Origin: Episyrphus balteatus
Taxonomy: Eukaryota > Arthropoda > Insecta > Diptera > Syrphidae
Assembly (NCBI RefSeq): GCF_945859705.1
Contig: NC_079136.1
Span: 42,255,307-42,319,306, forward strand
Length of the DNA: 64,000 bases
Reading direction: 5' to 3'
Below, in pieces: positions 48,560-59,072 of this stretch. The stretch's first letter is position 1. Every line of letters begins with the position of its first letter. The notes beneath the pieces are model-generated. The model did no database searches, was not told the DNA's origin, and worked only from the letters and a program-made list of their open reading frames with translations. A program made the translations under genes and the position numbers.

Positions 48560-49140
48560 TTTTTTACTTGCGATAAAGGTACTGAAAGGCAAGTTTAGGA
48601 TTCGTAGATAAAATCGAACTCGAGATAACAATGACATTACAATGATGGAGAATGCCGAAAAATTGGGTCTGGCAATTCTGTCTGTCTGTACCTCGAACTA
48701 CCGCCTTAACTGGTGGAGCGATTTGCATCAAAGTTGGTAGTAAATAGCTAGTGAGAAATTCAAACTTTTTTAGGACCAAAAATAACGGTACCTGTCATAT
48801 ATAACGGAAATAGAAAAGTTGATTTATTTCAAAAACGGCTATAACGATTTTGATTAAAATTTTTCTCTTTAGTGTTACACATAAGTGCCTCCTTTAGGAA
48901 TAAAAAAATATTTTTTGTACCGCTATTTTATTTATGAATTTCTCAACAAACATCAAAGCCGATTTCAACCAAAATTTTTACACACGTTAATATGTATTTT
49001 GTTGGAAAAAATAAAATCAAAAAACACATTTTTGGATTTTTAAAAATATTTCAAAATTTATTTTTTGAAAAATCAATATATACTTTGAAAACCGGTTGAT
49101 GAATTTTATTAAAACTTCTTTTTGTTTTTTTAAATGTTGG
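48560..49140 (+). mobile_element. HINE-like dispersed element, divergent copy
   Basis: TTTTTTACTTGCGATAAAGG, ACATTACAATGATGGAGAATG, TCTGTCTGTCTGTACC and AAAAACGGCTATAACGATTT follow the same order as 28098-28682. The right end is not clear. Confidence 0.5.
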
Positions 49141-49783
49141 AAAATTTTTATATACATAAACATATATGTATATAAAAACTATTTTCTTTATATATGTACA
49201 TACATACAAGAAATCTTTTTTTGACTTGGTCCGTTTCAGCTGTGAGATGTTGTTTTTCTCAAAAAACAACATCCTACGTTTTCACAGCAAAAATATTTAT
49301 TTTATATGAGTATTGTTTTCTTTTTTTTTTCTTTAAAAAATAAAGTTTTTTTTTTGCTGAAATAGTTAAAATAATTATGTTTTAAAATCTCATAGTGCAA
49401 AACAGCCTACAATCTATTCATAACGAATATAATACAGAAGCATTGAATTCTGTACAAATAATATAATCACAATGGCTTGTCTATTATACAATGGATATTT
49501 AAACAAAATTAAATTTCTTTTGATAAAAGTGGAAACGAGTGTGGCTGAATGATGATGCTTCGTATTGTGTAGTTGCATTATCTTATTTTATAGTTCTCAT
49601 TGTTCCAATGTGTGCATTGGATTTTGGTTAAATATCCATTGTGAGTGAAATTCAATTATTATGATTAGTATTCTTAAATAATCGTGTCTAATAAAGAACG
49701 TGTGCCTGTTTCTTTTGAAACTTTTCAGTACATATTAAAAAAAAAGTAATAATAATAAAATAAATGCTGTCATTTTAAAATAA
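49141..49783. other. AT-rich single-copy DNA
   Basis: Contains a TATACATA-type microsatellite (49151-49207). No gene recognised. Confidence 0.45.
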
Positions 49784-50159
49784 TCACAACAAAAACATTA
49801 CTGTTAAAAAAGGAGCCAAGTTCTTCTATGTTGAAATTATGCTGGCACAAAAAGTACTGAGATGTAAAAGTGTACCAAGTTCTAAAATTTGGGTTCAAAT
49901 TCGTATCAATAAAATTTTGATTGTTCTCTTGACAATTTTTCTTTTAATTACCGATTTTTAAAGTTATTTCAAAAATTGCCAAGTAAACAATCAAAATTTT
50001 ATTGATACGAATTTGAACCCAAACTTTAGAACTTGGTACACTTTTTACTTTTTGTGCCAGCATAATTTAAACATAGGAGAACTTGGCTCCTTTTTTAACA
50101 GTAATGTTTTTGTTGTGATTTCACTACTTTTTGCAATTTATGGCTGTAGAATTAAAAAT

Positions 50160-50510
50160 CTCTATATTTGATGAAAATTCAGTGAAAATGGGCGGTTGCC
50201 ACGCCCCCTGGCTGAAATTTTCAAACTTTAAATTTTTTTCTTTGTATAAACTACCATCTCTACCATTCTACCAAATTTCAAGATTCTACGATAATCAGAA
50301 GTGCTCTATTATATTTAATGAAAGTTCAGCGGAAATGGGCGGTTGCCACGCCCCTTGGCTGAAATTTTCAAACTTTAAATTTTTTTCTTTGTATAAACTA
50401 CCATCTCTACCATTCTACCAAATTTCAAGATTCTACGATAAAATCAGAAGTGCTCTATAATATTTGATGATAATTCAGCGGAAATGGGCGGATGCCACGC
50501 CCCCTGAATT
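50160..50510 (+). repeat. 147-bp tandem array, short allele
   Basis: About 2.5 units of the unit described at 37300-38840. The 109-codon frame 50131-50460 is its translation and ends at the 2-base insertion. Confidence 0.9.
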
Positions 50511-50623
50511 GAAAATCTCAAATTTGAGATTTTTCCCTTTGTATACACCACAAGCCCTATCACCGTGTAAAATTTCAAGTTTCTACGTTAACGGGAAGTT
50601 CTCCCTAATTTTGATGATCTGTC

Positions 50624-50678
50624 AGTGAGTGAGTGAGTGAGTGAGTGAGTGAGTGAGTGAGTGAGTGAGTGAGTGAGT
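50624..50678. repeat. (GTGA)n microsatellite
   Basis: About 13 GTGA units; the matching place in copy 1 has GTCAGTGA units. Confidence 0.95.
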
Positions 50679-50902
50679 CAGTCAGTTACGGTTTTTGCGA
50701 TTTTTGAAGCCCTATATCTCAGAAACTACTCATCGGAAAAGGCTGAAATTTTGTCAGGAGTTTTGTTTTGACAAGCGCAATAAATGTAGCGAGTATGAAA
50801 TTTCTAGCATCTTTGGTGTGGAAGTTAGAATGGGGTCAAAAATGGCCTGAGTTGTTTCCTGTAAATAAGGGTGTAGTGCCAAAGTTGCTAGAGAACTTGG
50901 CT

Positions 50903-50918
50903 GGGCACTACCGTGCCC
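50903..50918 (+). repeat. 3' terminal hairpin, copy 2
   Basis: GGGCAC-TACC-GTGCCC, identical to the hairpin at 39196-39211. Confidence 0.85.
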
Positions 50919-50923
50919 CTTGA

Positions 50924-53073
50924 TAACCCCTACACCCCAAAGTTTAATATACTACATTCAACCGACTTGTAGAAAAATAGTTCGATTTTTTCAGGAATAT
51001 AAGAAAATCTTAAATCTTTTTTTTTTTTTTAATATGTACTTAATCACCGCTTTCAATAAGTTTAAGAACACAGACAAAATTGAAAATGTTAACCAATTCA
51101 TTTTTTAAAATATTTTTTTTTAAATACAAAAATGTTCTAAAAATTTTGATAAAAAAAAGTTTGTACCTATGCCATTTTAAGAAAATCAACAACAATCATT
51201 TTTCACAAAATACAATTTGAAATATTTTTAAAAATTCAAAAATGTGTTTCTAAAACCTTTTATTACACTTACTTACGCATATCTTCATTTATTATTTTCA
51301 TTAATTTTTTTTTTTTTTTTTGAAATCCTTAAAAATATCAAATTGTAATATTTAATGCAAAAAAAAAAAAATAGTTTGAATAAAAGCTTTAAAAATAGAT
51401 TAGAAATGATAATGATTTGTAAATTTTGTAAATTAAAAAAAAAAAATAATTAAAAAAAAAATTATTATTACGCAATGAGGAAGCATCATTCAATAATATA
51501 ACAATAATTATTGCTTAAATATTTATTATCCAGCTGTGACCTAAATACAAAAACCAAAATTATCGGTCTGTTTTAATATGAAAGAAATAATAAAAATAAA
51601 AGTACGTATTTTGAATCAAAAGAATTCTAACTGTAGACTTTTATTTTAATGCAAACACATCATGTTGACTTGAATTTTCTATATAAACAAAAACCACAAA
51701 TCAACTAATATTTTTAATTGCCAAACAACAAAGAATGTTGTGTGACGACACGCAAGAAAAAATATCAAATAATGTAGTACATATTCAATTATATACATTA
51801 AACAAGGGAAGTAAATATGAATGCTCACAATGGCCGGGCGCATTGCTTTATCCATTTGTGTTGTTTATGTTTTAGTTTTATTTATGGCTCATTTTTATTC
51901 CAAAGAAATAATTTTTAATCAAACATTTTCATCAGTCCAATTTGATCATTTCTCATTTCAGAAAAATATAATAGACACACAAAAAAATATGTTTTCCGTT
52001 ACGATTTGAATTTATTTGTTCTGGCGTTTAAATGTTGTCTGTTAGCAATAGGTACTTTCTAATTATTATAAATTATTACATTAATTACTTATGACATAAA
52101 ATTGCAAAGACTCTTTTGCAACATATGTAAGTACATCTTCACGGTATTGGATGTTTTGGCACCAAGGACAAAGTTGTTATTTGCATTATTCATACGTTGT
52201 CCACGTACACTGTGGCGTATACGTGTTCTAATTTGAATACAAAAAAACACACAAAAAAAGATTGATACTTTTTATACTTTGGGTATGCTTATATATATTT
52301 AACGATCGTTTAAGAAAAAACAAGGAAATGTAATTTAATTTCTTAATTGAGAAGATATATTTGAGGATAATGAGAGGATTTGCAATTTTAAATTTTAAAA
52401 TTGAACTGTACACAAAAATATCTTTTTATTTTATACATTTAGATTTTATTAAAGTAAAATAACAAGTTCAATTCCGCTTCTGTGGAAATTGTTAAGTTAT
52501 TTACAAAGAAGTAAAGGTTCATGAAAAAACTTTTATGACAAATACCGTTAATAGATAACACTTTGCAACAAAAACGAACTTAAAAAAATAATGCTTTTCT
52601 CGAGAAACAATTTATATGCCGCATTACTTTGTCTACAAAATTTCGACCTTCAGCCTTCCAAGAATTCTAGCATCGTCAATTTGTATCTATTTTAGAAAGA
52701 TATCAAGTAAGTATAAAACGTGCAGATTTCATAGGAATTTTTACGAGATCGTAGTTTTTTTTCTTTTGTCTAAGGAAAATCTAATTGTTTTAATATGATT
52801 TATTATTTGGAGGAAAACTAAATAGAAATCTTTTTGTTTTGAATTATTCCTATCTTCGTGACCTTTTTTAAATTCAAATTAAATCCTGAAGAAGACTTTA
52901 AGCACAGTTGAAACGTCGGAGAAAAGATAAAAGGCAAAAATGTATAACCAAAACCTCAAGCCCACTAAGGATCGAACTTTTCTTTTTGTTTAGTTTTTTT
53001 TTTTTTTTTTTTCTAAGTGGTCCATTTTTCTTTGTCTAGGAAACAATTCAAAACTCTTAAAGGACGGAACTAA
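50924..53073. other. Single-copy AT-rich DNA
   Basis: No repeat partner. The part 51480-52240 has fewer homopolymers. No frame above 62 codons and none with a domain. Confidence 0.45.
52885..52920 (+). ncRNA. Possible hammerhead-like or retroelement-derived motif
   Basis: CCTGAAGAAGACTTTAAGC followed by ACAGTTGAAACGTCGGA resembles the CTGA(T)GA...GAAAC core of small hammerhead motifs that accompany Penelope-like elements. The core reads CTGAAGA instead of CTGATGA, so it would not be a canonical ribozyme. Weak call from memory of the motif. Confidence 0.2.
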
Positions 53074-53086
53074 TTGTCGTCACTCA
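53074..53086. repeat. Target site duplication, left copy
   Basis: TTGTCGTCACTCA, identical to 55426-55438. Confidence 0.93.
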
Positions 53087-53100
53087 GGTTAGGTTAGGTA
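53087..53100 (-). repeat. TAACC-type 3' tail of the retrotransposon
   Basis: Plus strand GGTTAGGTTAGGTA; on the element strand it ends TACCTAACCTAACC directly at the target duplication. Confidence 0.8.
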
Positions 53101-53187
53101 GTAGTGGCTGTCAGGCAAATTACCCGACACACTTAGACCCTTATGGATCCATTGTGATACCACAAAAGACTAGCAAGTTGGGACTCA

Positions 53188-55425
53188 CTAGCCGAACCAC
53201 TCGGTGCTTCTTATGAATGAAGATAGACTTTTAACGTCCGTTTTCACTAGATCACTAGTGTAATCGTAGAAGAATTCTCCTAGATAGAGTTTTCTTCTAT
53301 TAGAGAGAGCAGGGCAGGTGCACAGAAGATGTTGAACAGTTTCCTCTTCTTCTTCATCCATGCAACTTCTGCAGAAATCGTTAGAGAACACGCCCATTCT
53401 TTTTGCGTGTCTACCTATTAGACAGTGTCCTGTAAGGACACCTATGGTGCAGCTAATATGCTTTCTGTTTAAATTTAACAAACCCTTTGAACGTTTCAAG
53501 TCTATACAAGGCCATATTTGTTTAGTAGCTAGGCAAGTATTACTCTGAGTCCATCTGAGGTTGGTTTTCTTTAAAGCGTCCTGCTTTAGCATAAGTTTGC
53601 ATGTAGCGATAGGTGTTCCTATATTGTTCCTTTCTGGTTGAAGAGGAGTAATTGTTCCTAGTTTGGCAAGTTCGTCTGCCCTGCAGTTGCCTGGGATGTC
53701 TCTATGTCCCGGCACCCATACGAGGTGAATGTTAAACTGCTCAGACATCTCCCTTAGAGATGTTTGACAGTCGAGGACCGTGATTGAGTTTGTAGAGACG
53801 GAGGCAAGAGATTTAATGGCTGCTTGACTGTCCGAGAAGATCCGAATATCCGTGTTGGATATTACGTTTTCTCTGAGCCAAGAGAGAACCTCCTTAATCG
53901 CCAGAATTTCTGCTTGGAACACGCTACATTGGTCTGGTAAGCGGAAGAAGAGACTGAGATTCAGTTTTTCCGAAAATATGCCACTTCCTACACCTTCATT
54001 GGTTTTTGAACCATCAGTATAGAAGTGTAAAGAGTCATTATCCAGAGTACTAAGGTTCTCCCATTCAGTTCTGGAGGGAATGGAGTTCTGGAAATTATTA
54101 TCGAACACCAGTTGAGGTGTGGTATAGTCTAGACGATCCGGAAGGAATCCGAAGTTGTTTAGAATGTTTGTGTGGCCAATATGATTACTGGTCCACTGAG
54201 AGGTTGCTTTTAGACGAGTAGCTGAGCTAGCTGCTACTTGTTTGCTGAAGATGTCTAGGGGTGTGAGATTTAGAAGTATGTCTAGGGCGTCAGAAGGGGT
54301 TGACCTCAGCGCACCGCTTATGCACATACTTGCTGACCTTTGGACTTTGATAAGCTTGTTTAAGTTTATCGTTTTGTCCAGTGCGGTCCACCAAACTACC
54401 ATCCCATATGTAAGTATTGGTCTTATGACCGATGTGTACAGCCAGTGTGCAATGTTAGGAGAGAATCCCCATTTGCCACCAATGGCTTTTTTGCATGAAA
54501 AGAGTGCCACATTGGCTTTTTTAACTCTTTCTTCAATATTGAGCTTCCAGGTCAGTTTTTTATCAAAAATGAGTCCTAGGTATTTAGCTTGATCGGATAG
54601 AGTAAGTGTTACCTCTTTAATTGTAGGGAGTTTGAAGTCTGGAATCTTGTATTTCCTCGTGAAAAGGACAAGATCCGTTTTGTGGGGATTAATATCCAAT
54701 CCACATCCTCTAGCCCAGTGAATTAGCTTGTTTAAAGCTGTTTGTAGAAGTTCTGCAAGTGTCTGTGGGTATTTGCCCGATACGGCAATTGCCACATCAT
54801 CCGCGTAGGCGATAACCTTAAAACCTTCTCCCTCTAGGTCTAGCAGCAGTTCGTTGACTACTAAGTTCCATAGGAGAGGCGATAAGACCCCTCCTTGAGG
54901 GGTCCCTCTGTTGGCTGCTCTACGGGTTTTGAAGTTTCCCAACTCTGAACTGATAATCCTGCTACTAAGCATGATTTCTATCATGTTCTTAAGCGGGTCT
55001 TCTATTTTGAGATTGTCAAGAGCATTCATGATTGCTGAATTCCTGACATTATTGAAAGCACCCTCTATGTCTAAAAAGGCGACAAGAGTGTACTCTTTGT
55101 AGTGTAGAGAGTATTCAATGGTGCTAACCAGAGAATGGAGAGCAGTTTCCACCGATTTCCCTTTAGTGTAGGCATGTTGTGCCTTAGAGATCAGACATGG
55201 TTCAATTTCCTGTCTTAGATGGATATCTATCATTCTTTCTAGAGTTTTAAGCAGAAAGGATGATAGACTAATAGGTCTTAAATCTTTTGGAGTGACATGA
55301 GAGCATTTTCCCGCCTTTGGTATAAAAACCACCTTTGCTTCCCTCCAGGCCTTTGGAATATACGAGAAGCTTATGCAGCTTATCATTATAATTTCCAACT
55401 TTCGTAGTATGATATCTGAGACGTG
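53188..55425 (-). CDS. ORF2 C-terminal part: reverse transcriptase + RNase H (5'-truncated)
   Basis: Encodes the element's own replication enzyme: reverse transcriptase acting by target-primed reverse transcription, then RNase H, then a zinc-knuckle-like C-terminus. The frame is open from the insertion edge (first full codon 55423-55425) to TAG at 53188-53190; the first in-frame Met lies only a few codons inside, so no genuine start exists. Counting from residue 1 at the codon at 55396-55398: RT motif FIPKAGK ~25-31, catalytic LDIEGAF ~109-115, GTPQGG ~165-170, AYADD ~197-201, KYLGLIFD ~272-279. RNase H: YTDGS ~460-464, FQAEILA ~494-500, FSDSQAA ~521-527, and WVPGHRDIPGNCRADE ~561-576. CRSC...HLLC.C ~676-695 is a CCHC-like cluster. 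There is no internal stop or frameshift over ~745 codons. The apurinic endonuclease domain is absent, so this copy cannot move by itself. Antisense frames at 53360, 54242 and 54911 are shadows. Confidence 0.95.
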   Translation of the reverse strand, partial: HVSDIILRKLEIIMISCISFSYIPKAWREAKVVFIPKAGKCSHVTPKDLRPISLSSFLLKTLERMIDIHLRQEIEPCLISKAQHAYTKGKSVETALHSLVSTIEYSLHYKEYTLVAFLDIEGAFNNVRNSAIMNALDNLKIEDPLKNMIEIMLSSRIISSELGNFKTRRAANRGTPQGGVLSPLLWNLVVNELLLDLEGEGFKVIAYADDVAIAVSGKYPQTLAELLQTALNKLIHWARGCGLDINPHKTDLVLFTRKYKIPDFKLPTIKEVTLTLSDQAKYLGLIFDKKLTWKLNIEERVKKANVALFSCKKAIGGKWGFSPNIAHWLYTSVIRPILTYGMVVWWTALDKTINLNKLIKVQRSASMCISGALRSTPSDALDILLNLTPLDIFSKQVAASSATRLKATSQWTSNHIGHTNILNNFGFLPDRLDYTTPQLVFDNNFQNSIPSRTEWENLSTLDNDSLHFYTDGSKTNEGVGSGIFSEKLNLSLFFRLPDQCSVFQAEILAIKEVLSWLRENVISNTDIRIFSDSQAAIKSLASVSTNSITVLDCQTSLREMSEQFNIHLVWVPGHRDIPGNCRADELAKLGTITPLQPERNNIGTPIATCKLMLKQDALKKTNLRWTQSNTCLATKQIWPCIDLKRSKGLLNLNRKHISCTIGVLTGHCLIGRHAKRMGVFSNDFCRSCMDEEEEETVQHLLCTCPALSNRRKLYLGEFFYDYTSDLVKTDVKSLSSFIRSTEWFG

Positions 55426-55438
55426 TTGTCGTCACTCA
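55426..55438. repeat. Target site duplication, right copy
   Basis: TTGTCGTCACTCA, identical to 53074-53086. An in-frame TGA inside it (minus strand) closes the truncated ORF upstream. Confidence 0.93.
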
Positions 55439-55706
55439 AGTTGTGAAACATATTTTAACTATTCGCCTAAACGAAGTCGAAGTGATCACTCAAATTGATT
55501 TTTTTTTTTTCACCTAAAATTTTAATTTGTTATATGTTTTGCAGTAAACGAAGGAGTTTTACCCTACAAAAGGTCCGGTAGTTACAAATTTTTAATATGT
55601 TGTCAGGTATGGTTGGTAGATGGAAAATTCAAATTCACACGTTTTTGGAAGCTTCATAGCTTCGTTATTTTTGGTTGTACAAAAATATACTACTACTAGC
55701 TGACCC

Positions 55707-55724
55707 GGCGGACTTCGTTCCGCC
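55707..55724. repeat. GC-rich hairpin in a CTAGCTGACCCGGCGGAC motif
   Basis: GGCGGA-CTTCGT-TCCGCC, six perfect base pairs. The surrounding CTAGCTGACCCGGC word is one I recognise as widespread in insect interspersed repeats, but I cannot assign it to a class with certainty. Confidence 0.5.
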
Positions 55725-55861
55725 ATTTTTTGTATTTATTTTTAATTTTCGACTCTATAATTAGTTAACATTTTAAATGAAAAAGGGAATCAAAACTTGA
55801 AAAGTTCGTAAAATGAGTTTAAAAATATTCACTTTTAAACTTTTAGCAAAAGTGGCCTATG

Positions 55862-56390
55862 TAAAATATGGCCTATGTTAAAAACGGCCAAAAAACTTGG
55901 GACAAAAAAACTTGTTTTTCCCGTTATTTTGTACATGCAAGCGCATGATTGAAACCTATATTTCCTATAAGTTTGAGATTTTTTGCAGACTTTAAAAAAT
56001 TCCAAAAAAAATAAAAGACTACTCAAAAATGTCCCTAAAAATTAGGTTGTTTTTAAAAAATTTTTATTTCAAAATACAGAGCCTATGAAAAAAACCGTTT
56101 TAGACCCCTAATTTTTTTTTAATATCTTTCTCATTGTGTAACTCAAATTTCTGTGCAAAATTTTGAGTAGCTCTAATTAGTCTTTTGTCAAAGGTCTATG
56201 ACTGCAAAAAAACCTCCACAACTTGGTTTTGAAATTTTTTTGAATTTTTTCAATACCTTTTTTAACTATTGAATAAATTTGTCTATCATTTAAAAGAAAA
56301 CTCAACTCTTTACGACTTACCGTTTAGAAAATAGCCTCTTTTTTCAATGTCGTGTTACTCCTATTTACCCTATAAAATCTTAAATTTGTT
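55862..56390 (+). repeat. Family B fragment (copy 5)
   Basis: AAACTTGGGACAAAAAA, TTTCCTATAAGTTTGAGATTT, TTTTGTCAAAGGTCTA, TTTAGAAAATAGCC and CTCCTATTTACCCTAT match 23830-24320 in order. Both ends of the family are missing. Confidence 0.6.
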
Positions 56391-56764
56391 TTGCCTTAAA
56401 CCTTATACCTCTTTGATTAAAAAAAAAAAAATTAAGAAAATAAGTCAGCCGGTGTGGCCGGTTAGCAAACGTACACAAAACCAAACTTTAATATATATAA
56501 TAGATTGTTATTTTTGTAGGAAATTTTGTTTTCTACAAGTCGGCTAACAGTTTTTTTTCAATAAAATCCGCCAGAAGAAAGTTATGGGCATAAAACTGAA
56601 AAAAGTTCCAAATTTCTATGGTTTTTCGGTGAAGCTGAAGGGGGCGAAAGGGATGCGGTTGTGTAAGTTTGGATTTTCCATCTAACCAAACCTAACAACA
56701 CATCAAAAATTTAGAACTACCAGACCATTTGTAGGGTAGCCCCAATTATTTTTAGCTTCGTTTA

Positions 56765-57100
56765 TTGGACTATGTAGGTACTTGTAATCCAAAACTTGTG
56801 AGCACATTTAAGTTTTATTATCACTCGTTTAAAATAGCTATGACGAAGGACATTTTTAATTTATCTTTTTTATTTGTAAATATGTACATATCCTTTAATC
56901 GCGACGAACAGAAAATAAAACTAATACCGAATACTGATGGGTCCCTTAGATTTCAAGTTGCTGCAATATTTTAAACTATTAATATACAAAGTTGGTTAAT
57001 GCATATGAAAAAAAAAAAAATAAAAAAAAACACACATTGCTTTCATCAGAGAATAAATTAAAAACTGAGCTTAAAAAAAGTGTACAGTTAATTTTTTGAA
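56765..57100. other. AT-rich DNA, no gene recognised
   Basis: A 69-codon frame at 56765-56974 has no domain or homologous copy in the window. Confidence 0.4.
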
Positions 57101-57480
57101 AAAATTCAAAATCATATCATAAGAGTCGTTTTTTAAAAACTATTTTTTTTTTTAATTAAAATTGTTTTGACATTATGAAGCAATTACAAATCGTAGCCAA
57201 CTACCAAAAATATCGTTTTGGAAAACTCGATTTTTTGATTTTTTTTACTATTTTTTAAATTCTTTTTTTTTTTTGTTTCTTTTATGTATATAAAAAATTA
57301 TTGAAATTGAATTAGTTGTTTTGGAGAAAATCAGATTTTAAAAATCAGTTCTATGGCAGGTGCTGTTAGTAATAATTTCGAATTTCTTTGATTTTTGTTT
57401 TAACAAAATCGTTTGAGCTGTTTTCGAGAAATATAAACATGTTCAAAGTCGGTATACGACTGTGGTTCATACGATATTTT
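57101..57480. repeat. Degenerate dispersed module, relative of 18730-19560
   Basis: TATTGAAATTGAATTAGTTG, ATCAGTTCTATGG, then AAATCGTTTGAGCTGTTTTC follow the same order as 18960-19125. Confidence 0.4.
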
Positions 57481-59063
57481 ATCAAAAAAAAAAAAATAAT
57501 AATTTCAAAAAAATCTTCGGAGACTCTCCAAATAACGCTACATACAAAGTTTGGAATTCGATTTTTTGTTGTAAGTAAGTACTTTTTAGAACAATATAAA
57601 AAATAAAAAGAAAAAACAATAAAAATAAACAATAAACTTTACAAGATTTATATTCTTATTATTTTAATTTTTATCAAAAATTTGTTATTTGCCCGATTTA
57701 TTATTCCAATTTTTATATTCATAAAAATATATTATTTGTTAGAAAATGGATTCACAAATGACCTAATTCAAGATCACAAATTTATAAAACAAACAAAATG
57801 TGTGTCTATATAATCAATTTATTCAAAAAAAAAAAAAAACATAAAACAAAAAAAGAAAAAACAAAGAAGAAAACCTTCCCACTAAACAGCTTCAATATAA
57901 TTTGTTTATTAATTGCAAGAACCTTTTTAAATTAAAATTTCTTTATTTGCTTTCAAAGAGCCTAATTTGAATATTTTGTATTTATATTTAAAAAAAAAAA
58001 GATAAAAATATCACAAAAATAACAAAAAAAATAATAAACTAATTCATTCGTGAATAATTCAAATAACATTAAAAAAAAAAAACAATAACAAAGAAGAAAA
58101 CACCCAAAAATATTTCTATATCGTTTTCACGTTTGACTTCATAAATTAATTAACAACCTACAAAACCCAACCAACCATCAAATCTAAAAACCCAAAAAAC
58201 CATTATATATATATCATATATTATATATTATTATTGGTATCAAAATATCATCATCAAACCAAATCAAATCAATTTAAATCATATTCCCTCAACGAATATA
58301 AATTTTTTATGATAAAATAGATAGAAGAAGAGAAAAAAAAAATACTAATTGATTTATTATTAATTTTGTGTTTTTATGATGAATTGGATGGAATGTGATA
58401 ATCAAATTGATTATCATAATTTGATAATTTATGATGAAATAATTTTTTTTTATTGCTGAAATTTTTAATATAACCACAGAAATGGACAAAATACGTAATT
58501 TTATGATAATAAATGGTTTATGTTATTTTTTGATGCGCCAAACAGATCTATTGAAATTTTAAACCAAATACCAAATAGAATCTAATAGATTGAATGCCTA
58601 ATTGGGTATAATAAAAATGGATGGAAAAACTCTGGTGGACAAAAATAATATTAATTTCAATTATATACAAATAATTCAAATAAACTTACATTTATTTTCA
58701 TTCTGATGATGTTTCTATGTGTTTGTGTGTAAATTATCCTTTTTATATTATGTATAATATTTTTTTTTTTTTTGTATAAGACTAATCCACTTATTCAAAT
58801 ATTCATATGACACTTGATACTTTTGCTGCACACGATATGCACACAGGACACTCAATGCTAATTTATTGGATTTTTTGGATGATATTAAGGACGAAAAAAT
58901 CCTTTTTTCGCACACAGGACTAATATAATTTCACTATGATATATCAAAAATGCGAGAGAGAACAATGATAATTTATTCAATAGGACACATCATGACACGT
59001 GAAATAATAAATTTTTATCAAATTTATTTGTGTGTTGTTGAATTTTATAATTTTTTTTTTTGG

Positions 59064-59072
59064 TATAAATAG
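59064..59072 (+). promoter_or_regulatory. Possible TATA box
   Basis: TATAAATAG, followed by GAACTCGCTCGTTTCG. A strong match in AT-rich DNA is expected by chance, and no gene follows, so this is weak. Confidence 0.2.

Larger units (their letters stand above)
49784..50923 (+). mobile_element. Helitron-like non-autonomous element, copy 2 (1140 bp)
   Basis: Same ends and order as 36933-39216: TCACAACAAAAACATTACTG after an A, palindrome to 50118, 147-bp units (landmarks at 50192 and 50339, then 50488 after a 2-base insertion), tetranucleotide repeat, right domain, hairpin, GTGCCCCTTGA before a T. It differs mainly in having about 2.5 tandem units rather than ~10. Confidence 0.7.
53087..55425 (-). 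mobile_element. 5'-truncated non-LTR retrotransposon (I/Loa-type)
   Basis: Bounded by a perfect 13-base duplication (53074-53086, 55426-55438). Read on the minus strand: the 3' part of ORF2, a ~100-base 3' UTR, and a tail CCTAACCTAACC instead of poly(A). The 5' UTR, ORF1 and the endonuclease part of ORF2 are missing, as is usual after incomplete reverse transcription. The RT plus RNase H arrangement fits the I group (including Loa-type families), but the clade needs a tree. Confidence 0.92.
55545..56764. mobile_element. 1220-bp TIR element containing a family B fragment
   Basis: TAAACGAAG then TTTTACCCTACAAAAGGTCC and TATGGTTGGTAGATGGAAAA on the left are mirrored on the right by TTTTCCATCTAACCAAACC, CCATTTGTAGGGTAGCC and CTTCGTTTA. 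The arms are imperfect, about 110-130 bases. Inside are a GC-rich CTGACCCGGCGGACTTCG patch and a family B fragment (55862-56390). No transposase frame. Confidence 0.6.

Noticed and set aside
53087..53100. Telomeric TTAGG array
   Set aside because: Only about two units, placed exactly at the 3' end of a retrotransposon inside its target duplication.
54242..54592. 116-codon plus-strand frame
   Set aside because: It is the antisense shadow of the retrotransposon ORF2.
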